64,000 nucleotides of DNA from Streptomyces sp. NBC_00335 (GCF_036127095.1 NZ_CP108006.1:2852001-2916000), one strand, 5' to 3'; positions 16,729 through 26,521 are shown, numbered from the stretch's first letter. The notes: a model not told the origin generated them from the letters alone. Numbers and translations: made by a program.

Positions 16729-18180
16729 TCAGCCGCGGAGGGCCTGGACCGCGGCCTCCAGACGCTTGCCGAAGTCACCGTCCGCCTGGCGGAAGTTGTT
16801 GATCGCACGCTCGACGATGTCGTCGCGGGAGACCTTGGCGATGAAGCCGGAGAGGTTCTCGATCAGACGGGTCTTCTCGTCCTCCGAGTACAGGCGGTAG
16901 AGGTTGCCCGCCTGGACGAAGTCGTTGTCCTCGGAGTGCGAGGGGGCGGCGTGGTTGCCCGTGCCACCGGTGACGGCCGAGGAGACCCACAGCGGACGGT
17001 CCGTCTGGTGCGGGCCGCCGAAGCTGTTCGGCTCGTAGTTCTTGGCGCCCGCGTGGCGGCCGTCGTACAGGTAGCCGTCGCGGGAGTTGGTGCGCGCCTC
17101 GGTGGCGTGCGGGCGGTTCACCGGCAGGTGGTCGGCGTTGATGCCGACGCGGTAGCGGTGGGCGTCGCCGTAGCCGAAGAGACGGCCCTGGAGCATCTTG
17201 TCCGGGGACGGACCGATGCCGGGAACGAAGTGCGCCGGGGAGAAGATCGACTGCTCGACCTCGGCGAAGACGTTCTCCGGGTTGCGGTTGAGCTCCAGCT
17301 TGCCGATCTCGATGAGCGGGTAGTCCGCGTGCGGCCACACCTTGGTGAGGTCGAACGGGTTGAAGCGGTACTCGGCCGCCTCGGCCGCCGGCATGATCTG
17401 GACCTGCACGGTCCAGGACGGGAAGTCGCCGCGCTCGATGGACTCGCGCAGGTCGCGCTGGTGCGAGTCGGGGTCCTCACCGGCGAGCTGGTTGGCCTCG
17501 GCCTGGGTGAGGTTCTTGATGCCCTGGTCGGTCTTGAAGTGGTACTTGACCCAGAAGACCTCGCCGGCCTCGTTGTTCCACTGGAACGTGTGCGAGCCGA
17601 AGCCGTTCATGTGGCGGTAGGACGCCGGGATGCCGCGGTCACCGAACAGCCAGGTCACCTGGTGGGTGGACTCGGGCGACAGACCCCAGAAGTCCCAGAC
17701 GTTGTCCGCCTCCTGCGAGCCCGTGTACGGGTCGCGCTTCTGGGTGTGGATGAAGTCGGGGAACTTGATGGCGTCCTTGATGAAGAACACCGGGGTGTTG
17801 TTGCCGACGAGGTCGTAGTTGCCCTCTTCGGTGTAGAACTTCAGCGCCCAGCCGCGGGGGTCACGGACCGCGTCGGCGCTGCCGAGGTTGCCCGCGACGG
17901 TGGAGAAGCGCAGGAAGGTCTCGGTCTCCTTGCCGACCTCGGACAGGAACTTCGCACGGGTCCACTGCGAGACGTCACGGGTCAGCGTGAACGTGCCGTA
18001 CGCACCGGCGCCACGGGCGTGCACCACGCGCTCCGGGATGCGCTCGCGGTTGAAGTGCGCGAGCTTCTCCAGCAGCAGCTGGTCCTGGACCAGAACGGGT
18101 CCGCCGATGCCGGCGGTCTCGCTGTTCTGGTTGTCCGCGACCGGAGCTCCGGCCTCCGTGGTGAGCGGTCCCTGCGTCAC
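16729..18180 (-). CDS. katA: Monofunctional heme catalase
   Basis: Breaks down hydrogen peroxide. 483 residues, the small-subunit clade 3 size. Distal His in [14 protein letters not shown], distal Asn in [11 protein letters not shown], proximal Tyr heme ligand in [18 protein letters not shown]-binding region toward the C-terminus. Divergent from a PerR-like Fur regulator, with a Fur-type palindrome at 18247-18261 in the shared 149-bp region. This matches the CatR-catalase logic known in Streptomyces: peroxide oxidises the regulator and derepresses the catalase. Confidence 0.95.
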   Translation of the reverse strand: MTQGPLTTEAGAPVADNQNSETAGIGGPVLVQDQLLLEKLAHFNRERIPERVVHARGAGAYGTFTLTRDVSQWTRAKFLSEVGKETETFLRFSTVAGNLGSADAVRDPRGWALKFYTEEGNYDLVGNNTPVFFIKDAIKFPDFIHTQKRDPYTGSQEADNVWDFWGLSPESTHQVTWLFGDRGIPASYRHMNGFGSHTFQWNNEAGEVFWVKYHFKTDQGIKNLTQAEANQLAGEDPDSHQRDLRESIERGDFPSWTVQVQIMPAAEAAEYRFNPFDLTKVWPHADYPLIEIGKLELNRNPENVFAEVEQSIFSPAHFVPGIGPSPDKMLQGRLFGYGDAHRYRVGINADHLPVNRPHATEARTNSRDGYLYDGRHAGAKNYEPNSFGGPHQTDRPLWVSSAVTGGTGNHAAPSHSEDNDFVQAGNLYRLYSEDEKTRLIENLSGFIAKVSRDDIVERAINNFRQADGDFGKRLEAAVQALRG

Positions 18181-18246
18181 GTTGCGCCTCCTGCGTAAAT
18201 TTGCTGCAAACCTATCCTGCGCCCTAACGTAACCGATCCTACGATG

Positions 18247-18261
18247 GACTTTGTCTAAGTC
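18247..18261. promoter_or_regulatory. Fur/PerR-type 7-1-7 operator
   Basis: GACTTTGTCTAAGTC reads as GACTTTG-T-CTAAGTC, an inverted repeat matched at six of seven positions per arm. That is the 15-bp geometry used by Fur/PerR proteins. It lies between the divergent catalase and regulator genes. Confidence 0.65.
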
Positions 18262-18316
18262 AAGTAAGCATCCAAGTCGACACAGATTCGGGAGTTACAC
18301 CGAATCCCCTCGCTGT

Positions 18317-18322
18317 TAGGCT
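18317..18322 (+). promoter_or_regulatory. -10 element for a leaderless fur-family transcript
   Basis: TAGGCT ends 7 nt before the ATG at 18330, with GTTACA at 18294-18299 (17-bp spacing) as the -35. No Shine-Dalgarno is seen, so the transcript probably begins at the start codon. Confidence 0.5.
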
Positions 18323-18329
18323 GGCGTGT

Positions 18330-18746
18330 ATGAGTGACCTGCTGGAACGACTTCGCGGACGCGGATGGCGCATGACCGCACAGCGGCGCGTCGTGGCCGA
18401 GGTGCTCGACGGTGACCACGTTCACCTGACGGCCGACGAGGTGCACGCGCGCGCCGTGAACAGGCTGCCGGAGATCTCCCGCGCGACCGTCTACAACACC
18501 CTGGGCGAGCTCGTCACCCTCGGCGAGGTCCTGGAGGTGTCCACGGACCGGCGCGCCAAGCGGTACGACCCGAACGCCCACCGCCCCCACCAGCACCTGG
18601 TGTGCGCGCAGTGCGGGGCGATCCGCGACGTCCACCCCTCGGGCAACCCGCTGGCCGACCTGCCGGACACGGAGCGTTTCGGCTTCGTGGTGTCGGCGGT
18701 CGAGGTCACCTACCGCGGGGTGTGCCCGAACTGCGCCGGAGCCTGA
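18330..18746 (+). CDS. PerR-like Fur-family peroxide regulator (CatR type)
   Basis: 138 residues: winged helix (PEISRATVYNTLGEL) then dimerisation domain. Structural zinc cysteines C92-x2-C95 and C132-x2-C135. The regulatory metal site can be matched to B. subtilis PerR: H32, D80, H87, H89 and D100, with H87/H89/C92 spacing identical to PerR H91/H93/C96. This favours peroxide sensing through metal-catalysed histidine oxidation over iron-only Fur. It diverges from the catalase gene it probably represses. Confidence 0.9.
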   Translation: MSDLLERLRGRGWRMTAQRRVVAEVLDGDHVHLTADEVHARAVNRLPEISRATVYNTLGELVTLGEVLEVSTDRRAKRYDPNAHRPHQHLVCAQCGAIRDVHPSGNPLADLPDTERFGFVVSAVEVTYRGVCPNCAGA

Positions 18747-18762
18747 CGGACGAAGACGTGAG

Positions 18763-18797
18763 AGGAGGCCGGGAGCTCATCGAGCTCCCGGCCTCCT
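18763..18797 (+). terminator. Terminator of the Fur-family gene
   Basis: 16-bp perfect arms AGGAGGCCGGGAGCTC (18763-18778) and GAGCTCCCGGCCTCCT (18782-18797), followed by TCGTTCC. It lies 16 bp after the stop codon. Confidence 0.85.
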
Positions 18798-18831
18798 TCG
18801 TTCCCGCGTTCCCGTTCGCCTTCAAGAACGA

Positions 18832-18866
18832 CCGAAGGCCCGGATCCAGGGGATCCGGGCCTTCGG
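18832..18866 (-). terminator. Terminator downstream of the first initiator tRNA
   Basis: 16-bp perfect arms CCGAAGGCCCGGATCC (18832-18847) and its complement (18851-18866), loop AGG, immediately 3' of the tRNA on the minus strand. Nearly identical to the hairpin after the second tRNA copy (21090-21122). Confidence 0.75.
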
Positions 18867-18874
18867 TTCTTCAG

Positions 18875-18948
18875 TAGCGGGGACAGGATTTGAACCTGCG
18901 ACCTCTGGGTTATGAGCCCAGCGAGCTACCGAGCTGCTCCACCCCGCG
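18875..18948 (-). tRNA. Initiator tRNA-fMet (CAT), copy 1
   Basis: The reverse complement begins CGCGGGGTGGAGCAG and ends ...CCTGTCCCCGCTA. The anticodon loop is CTCATAA, flanked by the GGG:CCC pairs of an initiator anticodon stem. The first base C faces T72, so there is no 1-72 pair, the initiator hallmark that blocks elongation. 74 nt, CCA not encoded. Identical to the copy at 21130-21203. Confidence 0.97.
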
Positions 18949-18960
18949 TCGGTAAACCTG

Positions 18961-18990
18961 ACTGTACGCGAGCGTGGCGAGCAGATGCAA
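18961..18990 (-). promoter_or_regulatory. Promoter of initiator tRNA copy 1
   Basis: On the minus strand TTGCAT (complement of 18985-18990), 18 nt, TACAGT (complement of 18961-18966); the tRNA 5' end is 12 nt further on. Good housekeeping-type elements. Confidence 0.65.
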
Positions 18991-19007
18991 ATCGGTTAAC
19001 CGGGGGT

Positions 19008-20927
19008 CTACGCGGATAGCTCCTCCGCCAGCGCGTCGCGCAGCCGGGCCGCCCGCTCGGAGACCTCGGCCGGGCCCAGTTCCATGGCGCGCACGCACCA
19101 CTTCTGCCCCTCCGTCAGGTCCCCCTGCCGGGCGGCGAGCAGTCCCAGGCGCAGCGCCGCCCGCCCGTGTCCGGCCACCGCCGCCCGGGTCCACCACAGC
19201 GCCGCCTCGGGCTCGTTGCCCTCGCGCGCCAGCAGCAGCCCCAGGTTGAAGGCCCCGTTGCGGGAGCCGGCCTCCGCCGCCTCCCGGTACCACCGCGCGG
19301 CGGCCGCCAGCTCGCCCCGCGCGGCGGCCAGCATGCCGACCCGGACCTGGGCACGCCGGTGCCCCAGCTCCGCGGCACGCTCGTACCACTCCTCGCCCTC
19401 GGTGCGCGCGACCCCGCCCAGCGGTTCGCCCAGGGCCACCGGCTCCGGCGGCGGCGCCAGCGACTCCAGCAGCGCGGCCAGCCGGAAGGCGGCCTCCGCG
19501 CTGCCGCCGCCGGCCGCGCACCGCAGGTGGCGCTCCGCCGCCCGCTCCTCGCCGTCGCGGACCAGCGCGATGCCGACCTGGAGCGCCGCGTCGGTGTGTC
19601 CCGCCGAGGCCGCACGCTCGTACCACTTCAGGGCCGTCCGGTCCTCGTCCCGGCTGGCGAACAGGATCCCGAGGTTGAAGGCGGCGTCCACGCTGCCCGC
19701 CTCCGCCGCCTTGGAGAACCACGGCTCCGCGCCCTCCGCGTCACCGCCCTGCAGCAGCAGGATGGCCAGCGCGTTGGCCGCCTCGCGGTGTCCCGCGTAC
19801 GCGGCGCGCCGGTACCACTGCTCGGCCGGCCCGGTGCGCTCCTGGGCGGCGCAGAGCAGCGCGAGGTTGTACGCCCCGTTCTGGTCGCCCGCGTCCATCG
19901 CGGCCCGGTACCACTTCTCCGCCGTCTGCGTCTCGCCGCGCGCGGCGTGCAGTGCGCCCAGCGCGTTCGCCGCGTTGCCGTCGCCATCCTGCGCGGCCCG
20001 CAGCCACCAGGTGGCCGCGTTCTCCTCGTCGCCGGCGTCGCGCAGCAGGAAGCCGAGCGCGCACGCCGCCCGCGGCTCGCCCTGCTTGGCGGAGGTCAGG
20101 TACCAGCGGCCGGCCTCCTTCAGCTCCCCGCGCGCTTCCAGCAGCGCGCCCAGGTGCAGCCCGGCGCGCCGGTGCCCGCGCGCGGCGGCCTGCCGGTACC
20201 ACTGCTCGGCCTCGGCCGGGTCGCCCTTCCTCAGGTGCCGGGCCAGCCGGTACGCGGCCTCGCGGTGCCCCTGCTCCGCGGCGGCCCGGAACCAGCGCTC
20301 GACGCCCTTGTCCCCGCGGTGCTCCAGCAGGTCGGCGAGGCCGTAGGCCCCCAGGGCATGGCCGGATTCCGCCGCCTGGCGCATCCAGTACTCGGCGGCG
20401 GGCTCGTCGCCCCGCTCGCGGTAGTAGCGGCCCAGGGCGTGCGCGGCGGGAGCGGATCCGGCCACGGCGGCCACGCGCCACCAGCCGGCGGCCTCCTCGG
20501 GGTAGCCCCGCTGGTGCAGCAGTACGCCGAGGTTGTTGGCGGCCGCGCGGTCGCCCGCCCCGGTCGCCCCGCGCAGGTACGGCTCGGCTCCCGCGAGGTC
20601 GCCGCGGCGCAGCAGGAGGGCCCCGAGTACGCTCATCGCGCCCGGGTCACCCTTGTCGGCGGCGACCCGGTGCGGGGCCTCCAGCGCGGCGTCGCCGGCC
20701 GAGTCGGTCAGCGCGAAGACCGCGTCGTCGAACAGCGCATCGACTGACACGTCTGACACGTCCGGCGTGGTCGGCGCCGTGGCCGTGGTCCGTACGGCCC
20801 GCGTGGTCATCGCGGTACGCACCTCAACGGCCTGAGCCGCCCCATCGGCCTCCGCATCCGATTCGGAGTCCGCCCTCACAAACCGCCCTGTCTCCAGCAG
20901 AGTTGACCTGTCCCCCATAAATCCCAT
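19008..20927 (-). CDS. Sel1-like/TPR repeat protein
   Basis: 639 residues. After a roughly 60-residue polar N-terminus, it consists of about 14 helical repeats of 35-37 residues with the Sel1-like signature: A-x-N-L-G-x-L at the first helix and A-E-x-W-Y-R-x-A-A at the second (AEQWYRQAAARGH, GAYNLALLCAAQE). Such superhelical scaffolds mediate protein-protein contacts; no catalytic domain is present. No signal peptide. The start may be ATG 20927 or ATG 20918 three codons later. The gene lies between two identical initiator tRNAs on the same strand. Confidence 0.85.
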   Translation of the reverse strand: MGFMGDRSTLLETGRFVRADSESDAEADGAAQAVEVRTAMTTRAVRTTATAPTTPDVSDVSVDALFDDAVFALTDSAGDAALEAPHRVAADKGDPGAMSVLGALLLRRGDLAGAEPYLRGATGAGDRAAANNLGVLLHQRGYPEEAAGWWRVAAVAGSAPAAHALGRYYRERGDEPAAEYWMRQAAESGHALGAYGLADLLEHRGDKGVERWFRAAAEQGHREAAYRLARHLRKGDPAEAEQWYRQAAARGHRRAGLHLGALLEARGELKEAGRWYLTSAKQGEPRAACALGFLLRDAGDEENAATWWLRAAQDGDGNAANALGALHAARGETQTAEKWYRAAMDAGDQNGAYNLALLCAAQERTGPAEQWYRRAAYAGHREAANALAILLLQGGDAEGAEPWFSKAAEAGSVDAAFNLGILFASRDEDRTALKWYERAASAGHTDAALQVGIALVRDGEERAAERHLRCAAGGGSAEAAFRLAALLESLAPPPEPVALGEPLGGVARTEGEEWYERAAELGHRRAQVRVGMLAAARGELAAAARWYREAAEAGSRNGAFNLGLLLAREGNEPEAALWWTRAAVAGHGRAALRLGLLAARQGDLTEGQKWCVRAMELGPAEVSERAARLRDALAEELSA

Positions 20928-21089
20928 CGTCGCATCACCTGCTACCCGCGTACACCTGGTATGTCGCAGTCAGTGAGGTCACTACAGCGTTTTGTCGACA
21001 TGCCCACAGAGAGACAAGTCAAACACGCTCACACCCCAACTCACCCACCCCAGTGACGCCGCGTCGGCGAAAAACTCGATTGGGCATGA

Positions 21090-21122
21090 CGAAGGCCCGG
21101 ATCCATCGGATCCGGGCCTTCG
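21090..21122 (-). terminator. Terminator downstream of the second initiator tRNA
   Basis: 15-bp perfect arms CGAAGGCCCGGATCC (21090-21104) and complement (21108-21122), loop ATC, directly after the tRNA. It shares its stem sequence with the hairpin at 18832-18866. Confidence 0.75.
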
Positions 21123-21129
21123 TCTTCAG

Positions 21130-21203
21130 TAGCGGGGACAGGATTTGAACCTGCGACCTCTGGGTTATGAGCCCAGCGAGCTACCGAGCTGCTCCACCCC
21201 GCG
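21130..21203 (-). tRNA. Initiator tRNA-fMet (CAT), copy 2
   Basis: Identical 74-nt sequence to the copy at 18875-18948, with initiator features (unpaired C1/T72, GGG:CCC anticodon stem, CAT anticodon). A -10-like TACTGT lies 12 bp upstream (complement of 21215-21220); a clear -35 is not seen. It lies 44 bp downstream of the UPF0182 gene on the same strand. Confidence 0.97.
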
Positions 21204-21247
21204 TCGGTAAACCAACAGTAGCACGACGCGGGGTGGAACCATTACCG

Positions 21248-24148
21248 CTATCCGGTGGGCGCGGGCGCCGTCACCTTCGCCTCTGCCTCGATCGCCCGCT
21301 TCAGGGCGGCCTGCAGATCGCTCTGGGCCTTTCCGTACGCCGCCCAGTCGCCGGCCTTGAGCGCCTTGTCGGCGTCGTCGACCGCCTTCTGCGCGTCCGC
21401 GAGGGCCGCCTTGACCGTCGGGTCCTGGCTGGCCGGCGGCGGGGTGGTGGTCCCGTCGCCCGGCGGGGTCGTGGTCCCGTCGCCCGGCGGCGTGGTCGCC
21501 GACTCGGCCCCGAACACCACGTTCAGCGCCTTCTCCAGCGTGTCCTCGAAGGCCGTCTGGTCCCCGTAGGTCACCAGGACCTTCTTCAGCAGCGGGTACT
21601 TGAGGCCGCCACCGCGCACGTACACCGGCTCGACGTAGAGCATTCCCTTGTCGAGCGGGACCGTGAGCAGGTTGCCGTACTCCACCTGGGAATCGCCGCG
21701 GCTCAGGATGTTGATCTCCTGGGCGATCTCCGGCTTGGAGTTGAATCTCGCCTGGACGAGCTTCGGACCGTCCACCGGGTTCTGCGTGGGCAGCTTCAGC
21801 AGCTGGATCTTGCCGTAGTCCGCGGTGGTGGGATCGGCGTTGACCGCCATGAAGGCGCTCAGGTTGTCCCTGCCGTTCGGCGTGAGCGTCGTGGTGAGGG
21901 AGAAGGCCTGGTCGGGATCCTTCTGGCCCGGCATCTTCATGGAGAGGTAGTACGGCGGAACGGCCGTCCCCGCCTTGGTGGTCGGGTCGTCCGGCACCGC
22001 CCAGACCTCGCTGCCGCTGAGGAAGGTCTGCGGGTCCGTGACGTGGTAGCGGGTCAGCAGCTCACGCTGGACCTTGAAGAGGTCCTGCGGGTAGCGCAGG
22101 TGCTCCATCAGGGTCGGCGAGATCGACTTCTTGTCCTTCACCGTGCCGGGGAAGGCCTTCATCCACGTCTTGAGGACCGGGTCCTTGGTGTCCCACTGGT
22201 ACAGCTTCACCGTGCCGTCGTAGGCGTCGACGGTGGCCTTCACCGAGTTCCGGATGTAGTTGACCTGGTTCTCCTGCGCGACCACTGCGCGCTGGGAGTT
22301 GGTCAGCGAGTCCGCCGTGGTGTCCCCGAGCTGCGTGCGGGACGCGTACGGGTAGCCGTTGGTGGTGGTGTAGGCGTCCACGATCCACTGGACCCGGCCG
22401 TCGATCACCGCCGGGTACACGGCTCCGTCGATCGTCAGCCACGGGGCGACCGCCTCGACCCGCGCCTTGGGCGTGCGGTTGTAGAGGATCTTCGACTTGT
22501 CGTCGATGGCCCCGGAGTAGAGGATCTGCGGCTCGCTGAAGGCCAGGGCGTACGCGGCGCGGTTGACCGGGTTGCCCAGGCTCACCCCGCTGTCGCCCTG
22601 GTACGTGGTCTCCTTCTCGCCCGCGTCGTTGGCGTAGTCGAGCTCCTTCTGCGGTCCGCCGACGATCGAGTACTGCTTCGTCTGCTCGCCGTAGTAGATC
22701 CGCTGCTCGTACGTCCCGAGGTTGCCCTGAGCGGGCAGGCCCGACTCGGTGAACAGCGGCTCGCCGTTCGCGGTCACCTCGGTGCCCTTGGCCGCGACCA
22801 CGCCGTATCCGTGGGTGTAACGGAAGTGGTCGTTGATCCAGTTGTTCTTCGGGATGCCCGCGAGGTTGATCTCACGGAGCCCGATGACCGTGTCCTGGCC
22901 CTTGTACCGGTCGACCGCCAGCGTGGCCGGGAAACCGTAGTAGCCCTTGTTCTGCTGGAGCTGCTGGAAGGCCGGGGACACGATGTTCGGGTCGAGCAGG
23001 CGGATGCTCGCCGTGGTGTTCGCGTCCTGGCGGAGCTTCTTCTTGTCCGCCTTGGGGTCCGGCAGGCCCGGGTAGTCCGTGACCGAGGCGTCGGCGACTC
23101 CGTAGGCGTCGCGCGTCGCCTTGATGTTCTTCTGGACGTACGGGGATTCCTTGGCCTGCTCGTTCGGCTGGACCTGGAACTTCTGCACGATCGCCGGGTA
23201 CAGCCCGCCGATCAGGATCGCCGAGAGCACCATCAGGCCGAAGCCGATGACCGGGAGCTGCCAGGTGCGGCGCCACAGCGTCGCGAAGAACAGCACGGCG
23301 CAGATCGCGGCGATGGCGACGAGGATCGTCTTGGCGGGCAGGTAGGCGTTGGCGTCGACGTACCGCAGGCCGGTCCAGTTGTCCGCGGCCTTGAAGTCGC
23401 TGGACTTCACGGCGAGGCCGTACCGGTCGAGCCAGTACGCGACCGCCTTGAGCGTGACGAAGAGGCCGAGCAGCACCGACAGGTGGCCGGTCGCCGCGGC
23501 GGTGGCCCGCGCACCCGGGCTGGTGACGCGCAGTCCCCCGTAGAGGTAGTGCACGACGGCGGCGGCGATCACCGAGAGCACGACGGCGGCGAAGCCGAAG
23601 CCGAGCAGGAAGCGGTACCAGGGCAGGTCGAAGGTGTAGAACGACACGTCCAGGTTGAACTGGGGGTCCTTCGTGCCGAAGGGCACCCCGTTCACGTACA
23701 TCAGCCAGGTCTTCCACTGGCCCGCCGCCGAGGCGCCCGCGATCAGGCCGACCAGTGCGGAGATGCCGAGCAGCAGCCATTTGCGGTACGGCGCGACCGT
23801 CATCCGGTAGCGGTCGAGGCTCTGCTGCTCCATCGACATCGCGCTGAGCGGCGGCCGCAGCCGGTGGGCCAGCCAGATGTTCAGCCCGACCGCACCGGCC
23901 ATGAGGAGGCCGAAGACGGCGAAGAGGCCGACCTTGGTCCACAGGGTCTTGGTGAAGACGGTGGAGTAGTTGACGGAGCGGAACCAGAGCCAGTCCGTCC
24001 AGAAGCCGGCGAACATGATGAACGCCATGGCCAGGACGGCCAGCACGCCCAAGGTCATCAGAAGAGTCCGGGCGCGCCGGGACGGGCGGCCGACTCTCAT
24101 CCGTGGCCCGGAGGGGCCTCCGCCGCGGTCCGGCATCTGGAAAGCCAA
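21248..24148 (-). CDS. UPF0182-family large membrane protein
   Basis: 966 residues. Seven or so transmembrane helices occupy the N-terminal about 310 residues ([20 protein letters not shown] onwards), followed by a roughly 600-residue extracytoplasmic domain with no known catalytic motif. The C-terminus has a Thr/Pro/Gly repeat (PPGDGTTT twice) and an Ala/Lys coiled-coil tail ([20 protein letters not shown]). I chose TTG at 24148 (giving (M)[10 protein letters not shown]) because GAGG lies 8 nt upstream; ATG at 24136 is the alternative. Conserved across Actinobacteria beside the PDZ-Lon protease; function unknown. Confidence 0.88.
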   Translation of the reverse strand: MAFQMPDRGGGPSGPRMRVGRPSRRARTLLMTLGVLAVLAMAFIMFAGFWTDWLWFRSVNYSTVFTKTLWTKVGLFAVFGLLMAGAVGLNIWLAHRLRPPLSAMSMEQQSLDRYRMTVAPYRKWLLLGISALVGLIAGASAAGQWKTWLMYVNGVPFGTKDPQFNLDVSFYTFDLPWYRFLLGFGFAAVVLSVIAAAVVHYLYGGLRVTSPGARATAAATGHLSVLLGLFVTLKAVAYWLDRYGLAVKSSDFKAADNWTGLRYVDANAYLPAKTILVAIAAICAVLFFATLWRRTWQLPVIGFGLMVLSAILIGGLYPAIVQKFQVQPNEQAKESPYVQKNIKATRDAYGVADASVTDYPGLPDPKADKKKLRQDANTTASIRLLDPNIVSPAFQQLQQNKGYYGFPATLAVDRYKGQDTVIGLREINLAGIPKNNWINDHFRYTHGYGVVAAKGTEVTANGEPLFTESGLPAQGNLGTYEQRIYYGEQTKQYSIVGGPQKELDYANDAGEKETTYQGDSGVSLGNPVNRAAYALAFSEPQILYSGAIDDKSKILYNRTPKARVEAVAPWLTIDGAVYPAVIDGRVQWIVDAYTTTNGYPYASRTQLGDTTADSLTNSQRAVVAQENQVNYIRNSVKATVDAYDGTVKLYQWDTKDPVLKTWMKAFPGTVKDKKSISPTLMEHLRYPQDLFKVQRELLTRYHVTDPQTFLSGSEVWAVPDDPTTKAGTAVPPYYLSMKMPGQKDPDQAFSLTTTLTPNGRDNLSAFMAVNADPTTADYGKIQLLKLPTQNPVDGPKLVQARFNSKPEIAQEINILSRGDSQVEYGNLLTVPLDKGMLYVEPVYVRGGGLKYPLLKKVLVTYGDQTAFEDTLEKALNVVFGAESATTPPGDGTTTPPGDGTTTPPPASQDPTVKAALADAQKAVDDADKALKAGDWAAYGKAQSDLQAALKRAIEAEAKVTAPAPTG

Positions 24149-24283
24149 GGTGCGCACCTCGAAAGTCGCTGTGTGTAAGTGATGCGATGAGTTTTCAAAG
24201 CATGGGCCCCCGATCGTAGAACCCACTCATGCAACTTACTGAGGCTTTAGTCAGTTCCCGGTATCCGGTGGAAAGGAGGCAGG

Positions 24284-24856
24284 ATGTTGCCCATGTCCAA
24301 CCTTTCGCCGTCCCCCGGCACCCCTATGGCGGCAAGCCCGCTGACCCGTGCCGTCCTCGAAATCGACGAGTACGCCTCCACCCTCGGCTGGGACAAGCCC
24401 GCCCGGCTCTTCGCCCTGGTCGACACGGCCAAGCTGCGCAAGGAGGCGCCGGGCGTCGCCCGCCAGCTCGGCCTCGACCAGGACGACACGGGCAAGAACC
24501 AGCTCACCCCGATCGAGCAGGACGAGGTGCCGGCCGGAACCCCGCTGGACAAGTTCCTGGGAACGATCGCATGGCCCGCCTCGATCCTCGGCTGCGCGCT
24601 GACCGTGGAGCGGTTGATGCTGCCGCCGTCCGCCGAGTCCTCCGTACCGGAGGGGCTCACCGACAAGCAGCTCACCAAGTGGGTCGCCACCCACCCGGAG
24701 CGCCAGGAGGTGCGTCTGACCGTGGGCGTCCTGCGCGACGGCTCGCGGGAGTCGGCCGTACGGCTGCGGGACAAGGACTCGGCGAACGAGGTGCTGACCG
24801 GCGCGACGCTGGTGCCTGGGCTGGCCGAGGCGCTGGCCGCGACCTTCCTCGACTAG
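24284..24856 (+). CDS. PPA1309-family protein
   Basis: 190 residues, cytosolic, no transmembrane helix. The conserved blocks of this actinobacterial family are visible: LTRAVLEIDEYASTLGWDKP, RLFALVDTAKL, IAWPASILGCAL and GVLRDGSRESAVRLRDKDS. Function unknown. An AAAGGAGG ribosome site 4 nt before ATG 24284 supports that start, with a second ATG four codons in. Divergent from the UPF0182 gene and convergent with the PDZ-Lon protease gene. Confidence 0.85.
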   Translation: MLPMSNLSPSPGTPMAASPLTRAVLEIDEYASTLGWDKPARLFALVDTAKLRKEAPGVARQLGLDQDDTGKNQLTPIEQDEVPAGTPLDKFLGTIAWPASILGCALTVERLMLPPSAESSVPEGLTDKQLTKWVATHPERQEVRLTVGVLRDGSRESAVRLRDKDSANEVLTGATLVPGLAEALAATFLD

Positions 24857-24886
24857 GCCGTCTCCGGGCCGGCGACGGGGAAACGG

Positions 24887-25978
24887 TCAGGGCTTGGCGC
24901 TGCACTGCGTCAGCCCGGCCGTGTCCCCCTTGCTGATCTTCTCCAGCGCCTTCACGGCGTCGTCGATGGTGGAGACCTTGACCAGGGTCAGCCCGTCGGG
25001 CACGTCGGCCGCGGCGGAGGCGCAGTTCTCGGCGGGCGTCAGGAAGTACTGGGCGCCGGCCTGGCGGGCGCCGATGGTCTTCATCTGGATGCCGCCGATC
25101 GGGCCGACCTTGCCCGCGTCGTCGATGGTGCCGGTGCCGGCGATGAACTTGCCGCCGGTCAGGTTCTCCGGGGTCAGCTTGTCGACGATGCCGAGCGCGA
25201 ACATCAGACCGGCACTGGGACCCCCGACGTCGGCGAGCTTGATGTCGATGGTGAACGGGAAGGTGTGGTCGGTGCCGGCCCGGATGCCGACGATCGCGTG
25301 ACCGTCGTCCTCCGCCTTGCCCGCGATGATCGTGACCTTCGTCGTGCCGGTGGGCTCGCGGTGCGCCTTCTCGGCCTCGGCGGCCTCGGGGGCGGGCACG
25401 ATGGTGAACTCGACCGGCTCGCCGGGCTTGTGCTTGGTGACCAGCTTGGCCACGTCCTCGGGAGCCTTGACGGGGGTGCCGTCCACGGCCTTGATGACGT
25501 CCCCGGCGTGCAGCTTGCCCTCGGAGGGGCTGTCCTTGACCACGGAGGCGACGATCACGCGGGCGGAGACCGGGATGCCGAGCTGCTTGAGGGCGGCCAC
25601 CTTGGCGCTCTCCTGCGACTGGCTGAACTCCTCGGCGTTCTCCTGCGTGGACTCCTGCTCCGTCTTGCCGTCCGGATACAGGTTCTCGTGCGGCACCACG
25701 ATGTTGTCCCCCGCGGCCCAGCCGTACACGGCCTCCAGCAGGTTCATGTCGTAGTCCGCGCCGGTGACGCGGACCGTCGTCATGTTCAGGTGCCCGTCGG
25801 TCGGGTACGTCTTGCGCCCCGAGATGTTCAGGACGGCCTCGCCGTGCGAGTCCCCGAGCGTGTTCACGGTCGGGCCCGGGCTCATCTCGGAGTACGGGGC
25901 CTTCATGAACACTCCCGCGCAGAGCAGCGCGAACAGCATGAGGGTGGAGGCGAGCATCGTCGCAGTGCGGCGTGGCAT
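24887..25978 (-). CDS. Membrane-anchored PDZ and Lon-type (S16) serine protease
   Basis: 363 residues: N-terminal transmembrane anchor (MLASTLMLFALLCAGVFM), PDZ domain around 150-215 (SPSEGKLHAGDVIKAVDG), then a Lon-like proteolytic domain without an ATPase. The catalytic dyad is intact: Ser in DVGGPSAGLMFAL (about 255) and Lys in GGIQMKTIGARQAG (about 300). Same family as B. subtilis YlbL, implicated in degrading a cell-division inhibitor. In the mycobacterial counterpart it is likewise beside the UPF0182 gene. The start ATG begins just before the anchor. Confidence 0.9.
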   Translation of the reverse strand: MPRRTATMLASTLMLFALLCAGVFMKAPYSEMSPGPTVNTLGDSHGEAVLNISGRKTYPTDGHLNMTTVRVTGADYDMNLLEAVYGWAAGDNIVVPHENLYPDGKTEQESTQENAEEFSQSQESAKVAALKQLGIPVSARVIVASVVKDSPSEGKLHAGDVIKAVDGTPVKAPEDVAKLVTKHKPGEPVEFTIVPAPEAAEAEKAHREPTGTTKVTIIAGKAEDDGHAIVGIRAGTDHTFPFTIDIKLADVGGPSAGLMFALGIVDKLTPENLTGGKFIAGTGTIDDAGKVGPIGGIQMKTIGARQAGAQYFLTPAENCASAAADVPDGLTLVKVSTIDDAVKALEKISKGDTAGLTQCSAKP

Positions 25979-26048
25979 GGATCGACAGTACGTGACGGCC
26001 CTGAAGCGCGGCCCCCGGGGCCGGTCCGTACGGGGGCCCGCAGCCGCG

Positions 26049-26255
26049 TCAGACGGAGTCGACCGTGTCCTTCTTGCGCTCCGCGTCCGCCTTCGGCGCG
26101 CCCGGTTCGTTCTGGCCCATGGCCTCGCGGAACCGCGCGTAGCCCGCGAGCTCGGATATGTCACCGGATGTGCGGTCGCGTGCCGCCCAGCTGCCCCATA
26201 TTGCCGCTCCGATCGCGGCGAACAGCGGAATCAGCAACCACGCCAAAGACGCCAT
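26049..26255 (-). CDS. Small membrane protein
   Basis: 68 residues: one N-terminal transmembrane helix (LAWLLIPLFAAIGAAIWGSW), then a charged cytosolic tail with GDISELAGYARFREAMG and a Lys/Asp/Glu-rich end. The helix, the conserved-looking SELAGYARFREAM block and high-GC third positions indicate a real gene. It lies 70 bp upstream of the PDZ-Lon protease on the same strand. No family name known to me. Confidence 0.7.
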   Translation of the reverse strand: MASLAWLLIPLFAAIGAAIWGSWAARDRTSGDISELAGYARFREAMGQNEPGAPKADAERKKDTVDSV

Positions 26256-26361
26256 GGGCGTGTCTCCCTACCCCGAAGTACGTGTTGTTGGTGGCTTCAA
26301 CGCTGCTGCCCGGGAGGGGGTTACGCAAATCGAGGGCGTGTTGCGCGTCCGAACGGGGCAA

Positions 26362-26437
26362 TCAGCAGGCGCCGACCCACTCCTCCGTACCGTCCGCAAA
26401 GGTCTGGTGCTTCCAGATCGGGACCTCGTGCTTGAGG
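26362..26437 (-). pseudogene. Duplicated 3' fragment of moaE
   Basis: These 76 bp match the last 76 bp of moaE (26551-26626) at 74 positions, including the stop codon, and would encode its final residues (KHEVPIWKHQTFADGTEEW...). The copies lie 189 bp apart in the same orientation. No start is attached, so this is a remnant, not a gene. Confidence 0.85.
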
Positions 26438-26521
26438 ACCCATCCTGCACGGCCCCCTCGCACTGCTCGGCGCCGGGGGCGCCTCACAGGCTTCGGCGGG
26501 CCGCGCCGGACTCCGTCCGTC

